Shown here: positions 25,481 to 34,447 of the stretch, piece by piece
Numbering within the stretch: the stretch's first letter is position 1
Layout of the letters: each line of letters starts with the position of its first letter
Source: Chloroflexota bacterium
Lineage (GTDB): Bacteria; Chloroflexota; Dehalococcoidia; Lucifugimonadales; UBA3495
Direction: 5' to 3'
DNA length: 64,000 bases
Assembly (NCBI GenBank): GCA_009840165.1
Contig: VXOG01000098.1
Span: 1 to 64,000 of the forward strand
Program-made: the position numbers and the translations under genes
Notes under the pieces: generated by a model
The model's input: only the letters and a program-made list of their open reading frames with translations
Told to the model about the DNA's origin: nothing
The model's database searches: none

Positions 25481-26425
25481 CTAATCGCTGGCGTCCTGGT
25501 GATGGTGGTGGGCTGGCACGTTGTCGCCCGTGGGGTGAGTGTGTGAGAGGATGGGTTCACGGTGGCTGTCGTCCGGCACGGTTGCCAGGGGTTCGCCGCC
25601 GTTGCGGTCGATCCAGAAGTGCGCGCTCTCGGCGACCATGGGCATCCCGTGATACTGGATAACCGGCATCTCCGCGCCGTACACTTCCCAAAGGATGTGG
25701 GGAGATATCACCCGGTTGGGCGGCCCATCCGCCACTATGGAACCGTTGAGGCAGACGATCCGCGGCAGATGCACCGCCACCGTGTTGATTTCGTGGGTGG
25801 ACATGATGATGGTTACGCCGGCATGGTTGAGATCGTGCAGCAGGTGCATCACGTCGTCGCGGGTTTTCACGTCCACGCCGGCAGTGGGTTCGTCCAGCAG
25901 CAGCAACTCCGGGCTGCTCACCAGCGCCCGCGCCAGGAAAACCCGCTGCTGCTGTCCGCCGGACAGCTGGCGGATGTGCCGTTTGCCCAAGTTGCCGATG
26001 CCGAGCCGCTCCATCATGTCGTGGGCCAGTTCCCGCTCCTGCTTGCGGAACCAGGGAAACCAGGCGTTGGACATGGTTCGCCCCATCATCACCACTTCCT
26101 CCACCGTAACAGGGAAGTTCCAGTCGATGGTTTCCAGCTGCGGAACGTAGCCGGCGGATGCGCGTCGGGCGCGCAGCGGAGTGTTGTGAACCTTCAGTTC
26201 CCCATCCTGCACCGGCACCGCCCCCAGAATGGTACGCAGCAGCGTGGTCTTGCCGGAACCGCTGGGTCCCAGCAGACCGACGAAATCGCCGGGCATTATC
26301 TTCAGGTCAACGCCGTTGAGAACCGGCGCTCCGCTGTAACCGGCCGATACGTTTCGCAGTTCGACGACCGGCTTGGCGTCGGGATCGGGCCTGTGGAGGT
26401 GTTCCAGCTCGGGTGGGTGCAGCAT
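25481..26425 (-). CDS. znuC: zinc/metal ABC transporter ATPase
   Basis: 314 residues. Walker A GPSGSGKT at 53-60, the signature LSGGQQQRVFLARAL, Walker B LLLLDEPTAG and the switch HEI in STHEINTV are all present. The C-terminal 60 residues are a His-rich extension (HTHPTGDNVPAHHHHQDASD) beyond the normal ATPase length of about 250, which may bind metal. Position between znuA and znuB and the His tail point to zinc. Confidence 0.93.
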   Translation of the reverse strand: MLHPPELEHLHRPDPDAKPVVELRNVSAGYSGAPVLNGVDLKIMPGDFVGLLGPSGSGKTTLLRTILGAVPVQDGELKVHNTPLRARRASAGYVPQLETIDWNFPVTVEEVVMMGRTMSNAWFPWFRKQERELAHDMMERLGIGNLGKRHIRQLSGGQQQRVFLARALVSSPELLLLDEPTAGVDVKTRDDVMHLLHDLNHAGVTIIMSTHEINTVAVHLPRIVCLNGSIVADGPPNRVISPHILWEVYGAEMPVIQYHGMPMVAESAHFWIDRNGGEPLATVPDDSHREPILSHTHPTGDNVPAHHHHQDASD

Positions 26426-26467
26426 GGCTAGTCCGTGTTGATGGCGAATGACCGGATGGAGTTGGAG

Positions 26468-27508
26468 TTACTGAGGATAGACCGCGTTGGACTCGCCTTC
26501 AAAGACGGGTGAGATGTCAACTTCGTCCAATGCGGACGCGTCGCCGCCCAGAGCGGGTATGATGATCCGCAAGTTCGCCACCTCGAGGCCCAGGTAGCTG
26601 TGGTCGGCGTCGCCGGGGCCGCCGGGCAGGTCATCGTCGCTCAGTTCGTCGATGTACGTGGCTCCCGATTCCGCGGCGATGGTCTCCATGATGTCGTTGG
26701 GAAACACCTCCGAACCGAACACCGCCGGGATGCCTTCGGTCTGGATCTGGGTGATCAAGTCCGCTACCTCCTTGGCCGAGGGTTCCGAGAAGTCCTCCGG
26801 CTGGGCGGCGCCCACGACGGTTATACCATACCGGTCGGCGAAGTAGGCCCAGGAGTCATGGTAGGTGAGCAGTTTGCGGTTTTCCGGCGGTATGGTGGGT
26901 ATCGCTTCCTTGATGGCCGCGTCCAGCGTCGCGATGCGGGCCGCGAACGCATCGTAGTTGGCCGAGTAGTAATCTGCATTGGCCGGGTCCCGGGCGGACA
27001 GGTTGTCCCGGACGATCTCGGCGTAGCGCAGCGTCAGGATGGGGTCAGGCCAGAGGTGCGGGTTGGGGTGTCCCAGCTCTTCCGGGAACGAGAAGTCGAA
27101 CTGCCATTGGTCGCGGGTGATGGTCTGCTCGCCCAGGCTCACGATGGACGCGCCGGCCTTGAGGTTCGACTTGGCCATTTCCAGGGTGGGCTCTTCCAGG
27201 AACAGGCCGTTGAGAAAGATCAGGTCCGCCTGCGACAGGGTGGCGGCCACGGACGGGGCGGGTTCAAAGGTATGGGAGTTCACGCCTTCGGGCACCACGC
27301 CCTGTAGGCTGATGCGGGTTCCGCCGATGTTTTCCACCACACTGGTGATGGGAGAGACCGTGCTGACAACATTCAGCGGGGATGACGACGTTGAGGGTGA
27401 GGACGCCGGAGGTTCCGTCGGGGCCGGGGCCGGGGCCGCTGGTGAACAGGCAACCAGTACTGCGGCGGCGAGCGCAATCAGCAGGGCTGAAAACAGCTTG
27501 TAAAACAT
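26468..27508 (-). CDS. znuA: zinc/metal ABC transporter substrate-binding lipoprotein
   Basis: 346 residues. A signal peptide ends in LVAC, lipobox Cys21, then a Pro-rich linker. The cluster A-I metal-binding features include GVNSHTFEP, GHPNPHLWPDP and LLTYHDSWAYF, which supply three His ligands, and a late Asp/Glu (GSEVFPN region). It captures Zn or Mn outside the membrane for ZnuBC. The start is the ATG before the signal peptide; a longer frame to 27577 would lose the signal. It lies 41 bases after zur. Confidence 0.92.
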   Translation of the reverse strand: MFYKLFSALLIALAAAVLVACSPAAPAPAPTEPPASSPSTSSSPLNVVSTVSPITSVVENIGGTRISLQGVVPEGVNSHTFEPAPSVAATLSQADLIFLNGLFLEEPTLEMAKSNLKAGASIVSLGEQTITRDQWQFDFSFPEELGHPNPHLWPDPILTLRYAEIVRDNLSARDPANADYYSANYDAFAARIATLDAAIKEAIPTIPPENRKLLTYHDSWAYFADRYGITVVGAAQPEDFSEPSAKEVADLITQIQTEGIPAVFGSEVFPNDIMETIAAESGATYIDELSDDDLPGGPGDADHSYLGLEVANLRIIIPALGGDASALDEVDISPVFEGESNAVYPQ

Positions 27509-27549
27509 GGAGCTATACCTCTGAGAAAGTGGAGTTGGGCGGACGCAAT

Positions 27550-27978
27550 CTACGTCACGGCTCGGCATTGATTGCAAACGCCGCCGATGGTGATGTTGTC
27601 CAGGTTGGGGGAGAACCCGAACTCCTGCTCCAGTCGTTGACTGAATTCGGCCAGATAGTCGGGGGTGAGAGTCTGGACGCCGTCGCAGATGGAGCAGACC
27701 ATGTGGTTGTGGGGATTATGATGGTCGGACATTTCGAAGTGCAGCTTGTTGCCGATGATGACCTCGGTAACCACGCCCAGGCCCTTGAGCCATTGCAACG
27801 TGCGATAGATGGTCGCCAGGTCAACGTAGGGGTGTTCCTCACGGGCCAGGTTCCACACTTCATCAGCGCCGATATGCCCGGTACGCCGGGCGACGATATC
27901 CAGGACGGAAAGCCGTTGTGGCGTCATCCGATAGCCTTGAGCGCGAAGCCGCGAAACCGCTGCATCGTGGCCTGACAT
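27550..27978 (-). CDS. zur: Fur family regulator, probably zinc-sensing Zur
   Basis: 142 residues. GYRMTPQRLSVLDIV and VDLATIYRTLQWLKGLGVV form the winged helix, HFEMSDHHNPHNHMVC holds the regulatory metal ligands, and two C-x-x-C pairs at Cys95/98 and Cys135/138 form the structural zinc site. It is the first gene of the co-oriented zinc operon, so zinc is the most likely signal. GGAGGTT precedes the ATG. The -10 to start region includes the imperfect palindrome GCATAAATTTGC, a weak operator candidate. Confidence 0.88.
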   Translation of the reverse strand: MSGHDAAVSRLRAQGYRMTPQRLSVLDIVARRTGHIGADEVWNLAREEHPYVDLATIYRTLQWLKGLGVVTEVIIGNKLHFEMSDHHNPHNHMVCSICDGVQTLTPDYLAEFSQRLEQEFGFSPNLDNITIGGVCNQCRAVT

Positions 27979-28016
27979 GTGCGAACCTCCGTTGTTGCAT
28001 AAATTTGCGGAAACGA

Positions 28017-28044
28017 ATAATAGCACAATTCCTGTCGGTGTCAA
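28017..28044 (-). promoter_or_regulatory. promoter of the zur-znu operon
   Basis: Minus strand: TTGACA (28044-28039), 16-base spacer, TATTAT (28022-28017), ending 38 bases before the zur ATG. It is the only strong promoter seen for the whole zinc group. Confidence 0.75.
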
Positions 28045-28088
28045 TACTGCCAAATGGACTAGTGGAGTTCTTTCAAAGTCCTTTCCAA

Positions 28089-28158
28089 CCGCTCATGGTG
28101 AGCCTGTCGAACCATGCCGCTCAAATGGGCATCCTTCGACAAGCTCAGGATGAGCGGG
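28089..28158. repeat. two facing family D repeats
   Basis: CCGCTCATGGTGAGCCTGTCGAACCATG (28089-28118 region) and ATCCTTCGACAAGCTCAGGATGAGCGG (28131-28158) lie in opposite orientation, forming a 70-base inverted pair between zur and hsp20. Confidence 0.75.
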
Positions 28159-28201
28159 CGCAGAAACTTTGCACAACCTCAGTGGACGAACCACACAAAA
28201 A

Positions 28202-28226
28202 GGGGGCGGGTTCATCACCCGCCCCC
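28202..28226. repeat. GC-rich palindrome, family B variant
   Basis: GGGGGCGGGTTC/ATCACCCGCCCCC hairpin downstream of hsp20; it may terminate the hsp20 transcript. Confidence 0.7.
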
Positions 28227-28253
28227 GGCGTAAACGACCTGTGAGGCCGTCGA

Positions 28254-28730
28254 TTACGCGCTGTCAGATGCCGCCCCGCCGGCGATGTGGAGCCGCCGGG
28301 TCTGCGCCGTTTCGGCCACGGGCACCGTCACCGTCAGCACGCCGTTGTCCAGGGCCACGGCCGCGTCGTCCAGCTTGAGGTCGCTGGGCAGCCGGATGGC
28401 TCGGGAGAAGTTGCCGGTGCGGCGCTCCCTCATCAGGTACTCTTCGCTCTCACGGGTCACCTCCGACTGGCGCGACGCCTTGACCGACAGCACCCGGTCG
28501 GGGCTTATGGACACGTCCACGTCATCGGCGGCAAAGCCGGGGAGCGACGCGCTCACCGTCAGCGCCTGGTCGTCCCGGCGCACGTCCATGGGGATGGACC
28601 ACGTGTCCGAGGGTTGTTCGTCGTCGCCCTCCATGGGATCGCCCCAGCGTTGGCCCACCCACAGCGGGTTGGACATCAGGCGGTTGAAGCGGCGCATTTC
28701 GCGGAAGGGGTCAAATCGTTGCATGGTCAT
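28254..28730 (-). CDS. Hsp20/alpha-crystallin small heat-shock protein
   Basis: 158 residues. The alpha-crystallin domain spans about 45-140, with ALTVSASLPGFAADDVDVSI and the end GVLTVTVPVAE, close to the usual G-V-L-x-V-x-V-P. It forms large oligomers that hold unfolded proteins. AAGGAGG precedes the ATG. It is divergent from dnaJ-hspR-clp and shares their regulatory region. Confidence 0.93.
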   Translation of the reverse strand: MTMQRFDPFREMRRFNRLMSNPLWVGQRWGDPMEGDDEQPSDTWSIPMDVRRDDQALTVSASLPGFAADDVDVSISPDRVLSVKASRQSEVTRESEEYLMRERRTGNFSRAIRLPSDLKLDDAAVALDNGVLTVTVPVAETAQTRRLHIAGGAASDSA

Positions 28731-28802
28731 AATCGTTCCTCCTTGGTCATCGGCTCGTTGGCCGGAGAATTCGGTTTGCCGTTGCTTTCCGGCGTTGATG
28801 AC

Positions 28803-28831
28803 ACTATACAAACTTGATGGTTTCTTGTCAA
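28803..28831 (-). promoter_or_regulatory. hsp20 promoter with overlapping inverted repeat
   Basis: Minus strand TTGACA (28831-28826), 17-base spacer, TATAGT (28808-28803). An inverted repeat TTGA-N10-TCAA (28814-28831) covers the -35 and spacer, similar in layout to the HspR (HAIR) operator CTTGAGT-N7-ACTCAAG but not identical. Confidence 0.75.
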
Positions 28832-28846
28832 CTATATCGTATTAGA

Positions 28847-28887
28847 TCAATCAGGTTATTGACTAAATAACAATCGCGTTATATGAT
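28847..28887 (+). promoter_or_regulatory. dnaJ-hspR-clp promoter with overlapping inverted repeat
   Basis: TTGACT (28859-28864), 17-base spacer, TATGAT (28882-28887), 36 bases before dnaJ. The inverted repeat TCAAT-N6-ATTGA (28847-28862) overlaps the -35 box, so a bound repressor would block it. HspR, encoded downstream, is the natural candidate. Confidence 0.75.
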
Positions 28888-28923
28888 GGTATCCAGACCA
28901 ATTACACGCAAACGGACACCGCA

Positions 28924-29850
28924 ATGGCTGACTACTACGACATACTGGACGTACCGCGCACCGCCGACGAGAAGGAAATCCGTCAGGCGTACCGCCGGCT
29001 GGCCCGCCAGCATCATCCCGACGTGAACCCGGGGGACGACGCTGCCGCCGAACGGTTCAAGACCATCAACGCCGCCTACGAAGTGCTGTCGGACGCCGAC
29101 AAGCGGGCGAAGTATGACCGCTACGGCGACCAGTGGCAGCACGCCGAGCGCTTCGAGCAGCAGGGCAGCCCCGACTTTTCCCCGTTCTTCCGGAGCGGGA
29201 ATTTTCGGACGCACGACTTCGGCGATGGCCGCAACGGTTTTACCTTCACTACGGGAGGCGATTCGTTGTCTGACATCCTGGGCGGTCTCGGAGGCTTGGG
29301 AGGGTTCTCCGGTTTCAACGGTATGGGCGAGCGCATGCGGCCCCGGCCGGCCGACGTGCCGGTGGAGGTCACCCTGGAGGAGGCCGACCGGGGAACCACA
29401 CGCTTGGTGAACCTGCCCGACGGTCGCCGCCTGGAGGTGAAGATACCGGCCGGCATAGCTGACGGCGGCCGGGTTCACATCGCCGCCGGCAACGAATCGG
29501 GCGGCGAGTTCAACCTGTTGGTGTCCGTATTGCCGCACCAGCGTTTCGAGCGCGAGGGGTCGGACCTGCACACATCGGTGGAGGTGCCCCTGCTGGACGC
29601 GGTTCTGGGAGGCAAGGCGCAGGTCAGAACCCTGCGCGGCCAGATCGAGCTGACGCTGCCGCCTGAAACGCAGAACGGCCGGCGATTCCGACTGGCCGGC
29701 CAGGGCATGGCCCGGCTGAACGACCCGGAGCGCCGGGGCGACCTGTACGCGACCGTGAACGTAAAACTGCCGTCGAGCCTCACGGACGAACAGCGCGCTC
29801 TCTTTGAGCAGATGCGCGAGTTGGAAACCGAAAAAGAATCATCAAGATAA
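28924..29850 (+). CDS. DnaJ-family co-chaperone (CbpA-like)
   Basis: 308 residues. J domain with HPD at 31-33, a Gly/Phe-rich stretch (about 100-140), then two DnaJ C-terminal beta domains ([40 protein letters not shown]). The Cys-rich zinc domain of classical DnaJ is absent, so it is of the CbpA type. It stimulates DnaK, which is not in this window. hspR follows at 13 bases. Confidence 0.93.
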   Translation: MADYYDILDVPRTADEKEIRQAYRRLARQHHPDVNPGDDAAAERFKTINAAYEVLSDADKRAKYDRYGDQWQHAERFEQQGSPDFSPFFRSGNFRTHDFGDGRNGFTFTTGGDSLSDILGGLGGLGGFSGFNGMGERMRPRPADVPVEVTLEEADRGTTRLVNLPDGRRLEVKIPAGIADGGRVHIAAGNESGGEFNLLVSVLPHQRFEREGSDLHTSVEVPLLDAVLGGKAQVRTLRGQIELTLPPETQNGRRFRLAGQGMARLNDPERRGDLYATVNVKLPSSLTDEQRALFEQMRELETEKESSR

Positions 29851-29863
29851 GGAGATATTTGCC

Positions 29864-30205
29864 ATGACGCAAAATGACGATTTCACTACCGAACCCTGCT
29901 TCGTCATCAGCGTCGCCGCCCGCATGGTGGGATTGCACGCCCAGACGCTGCGTTACTACGAACGCGTGGGCCTCGTGATGCCGTCCCGCTCGGGAGGCAG
30001 GCAGCGCCTCTACTCCATGGCCGATGTGGAGCGGCTGCGACGCATCAAGACCTTTACCGACGAAATGGGCGTGAACCTCGCCGGTGCTGAAGTAGCCCTC
30101 AAACTGGTTGACCGCATCCGGGAGCTGGAAGCCCAAGTGGAGGCTTTGACCAACGAGGTGGCGCGGTTGAGAGCCGTCGGACATAACAGGCCCTTACGCT
30201 CCTGA
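29864..30205 (+). CDS. hspR: MerR-family heat-shock repressor HspR
   Basis: 113 residues. FVISVAARMVGLHAQTLRYYERVGLVMPSRSGGRQRLYS is the MerR winged helix with the HspR wording, followed by a coiled-coil tail. HspR proteins repress heat-shock genes at HAIR inverted repeats together with DnaK. It sits between dnaJ and clp, which is typical of actinobacterial and Chloroflexota clusters. AAGGAGA precedes the ATG. Confidence 0.9.
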   Translation: MTQNDDFTTEPCFVISVAARMVGLHAQTLRYYERVGLVMPSRSGGRQRLYSMADVERLRRIKTFTDEMGVNLAGAEVALKLVDRIRELEAQVEALTNEVARLRAVGHNRPLRS

Positions 30206-30222
30206 AGAGCGTCTAAAATCTT

Positions 30223-30258
30223 CCTCTCCCCTGGCGGGAGAGGGTTGGGGTGAGGGGG
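30223..30258. repeat. dispersed palindrome, family E
   Basis: CCTCTCCCCTGGCGGGAGAGGGTTGGGGTGAGGGGG-type unit between hspR and clp. Stem CCTCTCCC/GGGAGAGG. Confidence 0.85.
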
Positions 30259-30306
30259 ATTTCTCTCACGATCTTATCAGGCGATAGTAATACAGAGGTG
30301 ACCGAT

Positions 30307-32790
30307 ATGGTACTGAGCGCAGAAAAATTCACCCGTCAGGCGCAGGAAGCCCTGCAACACTCCCAGGAACTGCTGAGGAACTACCAGCACACCCAATGGG
30401 ACGTGGAGCACGTCCTGCTGGCCCTGGTCGCCCTGGAAGACGGACTGCCCGAGCGCATCCTGCGCGAGCTGGGTGTGGACCCGGAACAGGTCAAGAGCCG
30501 TCTGCACCAGTCGCTGGAAGGTATGCCGAAAATGGTCGCCGGATCCCAGCAGATTTTCATCACGCCCCGGCTGCAACGCTTGCTCCAGGTGTCGGATGAA
30601 GAGGCCCAACGGCTGCGCGACCAGTTCATCAGCGTCGAGCACTTGCTGGTCGCCGCCGCCCGGGAAAATTCCGGCGATTCCGCCCGCCTGTTCCAGGACC
30701 TGGGCATCAACCAGGAAATGGTCTATCAGGCGATGCAGAAACTGCGCGGCGCCCACCGGGTCGATGACCCCAACGCCGAACAGCGCTACCGCTCCCTGGA
30801 GAAGTATAGCGTTGATCTCACCGAGCTGGCCCGCGTCGGCAAGCTGGACCCCGTGGTGGGCCGCGAGCAGGAAATTCGCCAGGTGATGCAGACGCTGACC
30901 CGGCGCACCAAGAACAACCCGGTGCTGATCGGCGAGGCCGGCGTGGGCAAAACGGCCATCGCCGAGGGCCTGGCCAGCAAGATCATCTGCGACGACGTGC
31001 CGGATTCCCTGCACAACAAGCGGGTGATGGCCCTGGACATGGGCCGGCTGGTGGCCGGCGCCAAGTTCCGCGGCGAGTTCGAGGAACGCCTGAAGTCGGT
31101 CATCGACGAGGTCACCTCGTCCGAGGGCGAGGTGATCGTGTTCCTGGACGAAATGCACACGCTGGTCGGCGCTGGCGCCGGCGAGGGCGGGCTGGACGCC
31201 AGCAACATGCTCAAACCCGCCCTGGCCCGGGGCGAGCTGCAAGCCATCGGCTCCACCACGCTGGACGAATACCGCAAGCACATCGAGAAGGACCCGGCGC
31301 TGGCCCGCCGGTTCCAGCCGGTGTACGTGGAAGAACCCGACCAGGAACAGGCCCTTGCCATCCTGCGGGCGCTGAAGCCGCGCTACGAAGCTCACCACAA
31401 GGTGACCATGACCGACAACGCGCTGGAAGCGGCAGTGCGCCTGAGCGACCGCTACATCACCGACCGCAAGCTGCCGGACAAGGCCATCGACTTCATGGAC
31501 GAGGCGGCCAGCAAGGTCCGCATCGACGCCGGTTCCCTGCCGCCCCAGGTGCAGGAGATGGAAAACCGCCGCCGGGAACTGCTGGACCTTGAAGAGCGCG
31601 CCAACCAGATGTCTGACTACGAGCGGTCGGCCCAGCACCGCACCGAGCGGATGCGCCTGGAAGAGGAGTTGAACGCCGAGCATCGGCGGATCGAACACGA
31701 CTCTGGCCCCGACCTGGTGGTGAACGAAAAGGACATCGCCGAGCTGGTGTCCAACTGGACCGGCGTCCCGGTGGGTCAGCTGATGGAAGGCGAGGCCGAA
31801 CGCCTGCTGCGCATGGAAGACCATCTGCACCAGCGGGTCATCGGCCAGGACGAGGCTATCAACGCCGTGTCCGACACCATCCGCCGCGCCCGCTCCGGCC
31901 TCAACGACCCCAAGCGGCCCTACGGCAGTTTCATCTTCCTGGGCCCCACCGGCGTGGGCAAGACGGAGCTGAGCCGGGCGCTGGCCGAGTTCCTGTTTGC
32001 GGATGATGACAACATGGTGCGCCTGGACATGTCCGAGTACAGTGAGCGGCACACGGTGTCGCGGCTTATCGGCGCGCCCCCCGGCTACGTCGGGTATGAC
32101 GACGCGGGGCAGCTGACCGAGGCGGTGCGCCGCCGGCCGCACCAGGTCATCCTGTTCGACGAAATCGAAAAGGCGCACCCGGACGTGTTCAACCTGCTGC
32201 TTCAGATCCTGGAAGACGGCCGGCTGACCGACGGCCAGGGCCGCACCGTGGATTTCCGCAACACCGTGATCATTATGACCAGCAACCTGGGTACCGGCGA
32301 CCTGTCACGGCAGCCCTTCGGCCTGGGCCCCGGCGCCGACCGGGAGCAGGATGCCGGCAAGGTTACCGCCGAGCAATCCCGCGCGGTGCATGAGGCGTTG
32401 CGCCGGGCCTTCCGCCCGGAGCTGCTGAACCGTATCGACGAGACCATCGTGTTCCACCCGCTGAGCCGGGCGCAGATCGGCCGGATCGTCGGTCTGCTGG
32501 TCGCCCAGGTGCAGGAGCGGCTGGCCGAGCGCAACATCACCTGCGAACTGACTGAGGCCGGCTGCGACTGGCTGGTCAAGGAAGGGTTCGACGTGAGCTA
32601 CGGGGCCCGCCCGTTGCGCCGCGCTATCCAGCGCCACCTGGAAAATCAGCTGTCGCGGGGCGTGCTCTCCGGCGAGTTCGCCGAGGGCGACCACGTAATC
32701 GCCGACGTGAATGAAGCCGGCGACGGACTGACGCTGTCGGTCAGCGTACCAGCGCCTGAACAAGAGAAGGAACCGGCCGGGGTGGCCTGA
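30307..32790 (+). CDS. ClpC/ClpB-type AAA+ unfoldase
   Basis: 827 residues. N-terminal Clp repeat ([20 protein letters not shown]), NBD1 with Walker A GEAGVGKT at 209-216, a short middle region (about 415-480), and NBD2 with [10 protein letters not shown]. The middle domain of true ClpB is near 120 residues; here only about 60 lie between the NBDs, which is closer to ClpC. The position behind hspR is one usually held by clpB. It could be a disaggregase or feed ClpP. ATG chosen after ACAGAGGTG. Confidence 0.9.
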   Translation: MVLSAEKFTRQAQEALQHSQELLRNYQHTQWDVEHVLLALVALEDGLPERILRELGVDPEQVKSRLHQSLEGMPKMVAGSQQIFITPRLQRLLQVSDEEAQRLRDQFISVEHLLVAAARENSGDSARLFQDLGINQEMVYQAMQKLRGAHRVDDPNAEQRYRSLEKYSVDLTELARVGKLDPVVGREQEIRQVMQTLTRRTKNNPVLIGEAGVGKTAIAEGLASKIICDDVPDSLHNKRVMALDMGRLVAGAKFRGEFEERLKSVIDEVTSSEGEVIVFLDEMHTLVGAGAGEGGLDASNMLKPALARGELQAIGSTTLDEYRKHIEKDPALARRFQPVYVEEPDQEQALAILRALKPRYEAHHKVTMTDNALEAAVRLSDRYITDRKLPDKAIDFMDEAASKVRIDAGSLPPQVQEMENRRRELLDLEERANQMSDYERSAQHRTERMRLEEELNAEHRRIEHDSGPDLVVNEKDIAELVSNWTGVPVGQLMEGEAERLLRMEDHLHQRVIGQDEAINAVSDTIRRARSGLNDPKRPYGSFIFLGPTGVGKTELSRALAEFLFADDDNMVRLDMSEYSERHTVSRLIGAPPGYVGYDDAGQLTEAVRRRPHQVILFDEIEKAHPDVFNLLLQILEDGRLTDGQGRTVDFRNTVIIMTSNLGTGDLSRQPFGLGPGADREQDAGKVTAEQSRAVHEALRRAFRPELLNRIDETIVFHPLSRAQIGRIVGLLVAQVQERLAERNITCELTEAGCDWLVKEGFDVSYGARPLRRAIQRHLENQLSRGVLSGEFAEGDHVIADVNEAGDGLTLSVSVPAPEQEKEPAGVA

Positions 32791-32801
32791 TGAGCAACAC
32801 G

Positions 32802-32829
32802 GTAGGGGCGAATAATTATTCGCCCCTAC
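32802..32829. repeat. dispersed palindrome, family A
   Basis: Perfect 28-base copy, identical to that at 13502. It supplies the last residues and stop of the DUF5615 gene on the minus strand. Confidence 0.9.
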
Positions 32830-33199
32830 TTCCTGGAAAAGTCCGCGAACGTATCGTAGAGGAACTGACCATTGAAAAATTGCCTTCCCAATCGTTTCTT
32901 GATTCCACGGTGCGCAGCATGAAGTTCGGTCGCTCGGCGACATCTATGTCGGCGATTCGAAACAATATCAACCCCGAAGGGGCGCCGGCGCCGTGCAAGA
33001 AGATAAGCTCTCCGAAGTCCTTCTTGTCGAAAGTGATCAGGATACGGGATTCTTGAGCAGCTAATCGCAGTACATCGCGATCTATCAGGCCAGGCTGGTA
33101 TTCGGATACGGAAAGGACATCGTGACCGGCGACTCGCAACAGGGCAACGGCCTCGTCTGGTATGTTCTCGTCAGCGCAGAGTCGGAGAGGCATCCACAC
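32816..33199 (-). CDS. DUF5615 PIN-like toxin
   Basis: 127 residues. LRLCADENIPDEAVALLRVAGHDV holds the first acidic site, and ILITFDKKDFGEL the second, both typical of DUF5615 (Mut7-C/PIN-like) proteins that pair with DUF433 antitoxins. The final residues (GSRGE) and the TAA come from a family A palindrome, which suggests an insertion at the end of the gene. The antitoxin gene lies upstream with a 19-base gap. Confidence 0.8.
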   Translation of the reverse strand: MWMPLRLCADENIPDEAVALLRVAGHDVLSVSEYQPGLIDRDVLRLAAQESRILITFDKKDFGELIFLHGAGAPSGLILFRIADIDVAERPNFMLRTVESRNDWEGNFSMVSSSTIRSRTFPGSRGE

Positions 33200-33217
33200 A
33201 CCAGCGAATATTCTCGA

Positions 33218-33484
33218 TTACCCGGCTGGTTGTTCGTATTCGACGCCTGCTATCCAGGCGTCGATTTCCGACGTTATTGGCGGTTCCAGAGACTCGCTGG
33301 CGTAGCGCAAGCAGGCGCGGACATCATCGGAACAGATATGCGAATAATTGGCTAACAGGTATTCCTCAGTGGCGCCGGATGCCATCATTTCCAAAATGAG
33401 CGCTACGGACAACCTGGTGCCCTTAATGCGCGGACGCCCGCCCACTACTCCGGGAGTGCAGACAATGCGTTCTTGCCAATCCAT
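33218..33484 (-). CDS. DUF433 family antitoxin
   Basis: 88 residues starting MDWQERIVCTPGVVGGRPRIKGTRLSV, the strongly conserved DUF433 segment (VCTPGVxGGRPRIKGTR), followed by a helix-turn-helix region ATEEYLLANYSHICSDDVRACLRYA. It is the usual partner of DUF5615 proteins. Start set at the ATG before DWQERI; a longer frame to 33523 adds unrelated residues. Confidence 0.85.
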   Translation of the reverse strand: MDWQERIVCTPGVVGGRPRIKGTRLSVALILEMMASGATEEYLLANYSHICSDDVRACLRYASESLEPPITSEIDAWIAGVEYEQPAG

Positions 33485-33538
33485 GCTTCCTACTCTCCCG
33501 ATATGATAAATCGATTCTATCATCGGCGATAATCAGGT

Positions 33539-34447
33539 TCAATTAAGCACCAGCACCGCACCGGCAACCACCACCCACGCGCCTATCGACAGCAGCAGCG
33601 GCGCGTCCCGCAGCATCAGTATTTCCGGCGATTCAGCGTCCTTGCTGTTGTTCAGCAGATACAGGTAGCGGAACAGGCCGAAAATCACCAGCGGCACCGT
33701 GAGCAGCATGGTGTTGTTGTCCGGCAGGTTGTCGGCCTCCACGGCGTACAGCGTATAGCTGACCAGCGCGGCCGTGGCGGATAGCACCAGCAGTTGCCCG
33801 CCCACCGGCGGCCCGTAGTGTTGCAGGGTAGGCCGCTGCGCGTCCGGGTCAGGGCCGGCCAGCCGCGCCTCGGCGTAGCGCCGGCCAATCACGATGAACA
33901 GCGCGCCGGCCGCCGTCACCGCATAGAGCCACGGGGACGGCGTCGCGCCCACGGCCACCGCTCCCGCCACGGCGCGCATCACGTAGCCGGCCGCCACCAG
34001 CATCACGTCAATCAGCGCGACCCGCTTGAGCCGCAGCGAGTAACCCACGTTGACCAGCAGATACACGGCGCCAATCACCGCCAAAGGCGCTAACGGCGGT
34101 TCGGATATGGCGTAAAGGCCGAACATCCCCCCAACAACCAGGACGAACTGGGCGGCGACCGCCATCGGCACGGGCAGAATTCCCGATGCGATGGGACGGA
34201 ATCGCTTGGTCGGATGCTGCCGGTCCGCCTCGCGGTCGGCTAGGTCGTTAATGATGTAAACAGCCGACGACAGCGCGCAGAAAGCTGCGAACAATGCGGC
34301 CAGCCGCGGCGCATACGCCAGCAACGTCATCAGTTCGGTCGGCGACCAGACCAGGTCAACGGCGAACAGCAACGGCAGGAACACCAGCAGGTTCTTCACC
34401 CACTGCCGCGGCCGCATGGCTTTGAAGAGTCCGACAACGGAGTTCAT
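33539..34447 (-). CDS. UbiA-family prenyltransferase (decaprenyl-phosphate phosphoribosyltransferase-like)
   Basis: 302 residues with about nine membrane segments. MRPRQWVKNLLVFLPLLFA opens the protein and INDLADREADRQHPTKRFRP holds the Mg/diphosphate-binding Asp motif. These match the DPPR synthase branch of UbiA proteins that attach phosphoribose to polyprenyl phosphate, the start of arabinofuranose donor synthesis. The DprE1/DprE2 partners are not in the window. It overlaps the flippase-like gene by four bases. Confidence 0.85.
   Translation of the reverse strand: MNSVVGLFKAMRPRQWVKNLLVFLPLLFAVDLVWSPTELMTLLAYAPRLAALFAAFCALSSAVYIINDLADREADRQHPTKRFRPIASGILPVPMAVAAQFVLVVGGMFGLYAISEPPLAPLAVIGAVYLLVNVGYSLRLKRVALIDVMLVAAGYVMRAVAGAVAVGATPSPWLYAVTAAGALFIVIGRRYAEARLAGPDPDAQRPTLQHYGPPVGGQLLVLSATAALVSYTLYAVEADNLPDNNTMLLTVPLVIFGLFRYLYLLNNSKDAESPEILMLRDAPLLLSIGAWVVVAGAVLVLN

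Noticed and set aside
30277-32178. 633-residue open frame on the minus strand across the clp gene
   Set aside because: Mirror of a GC-rich gene; the plus-strand clp frame has clear Clp motifs and the antisense protein shows none.
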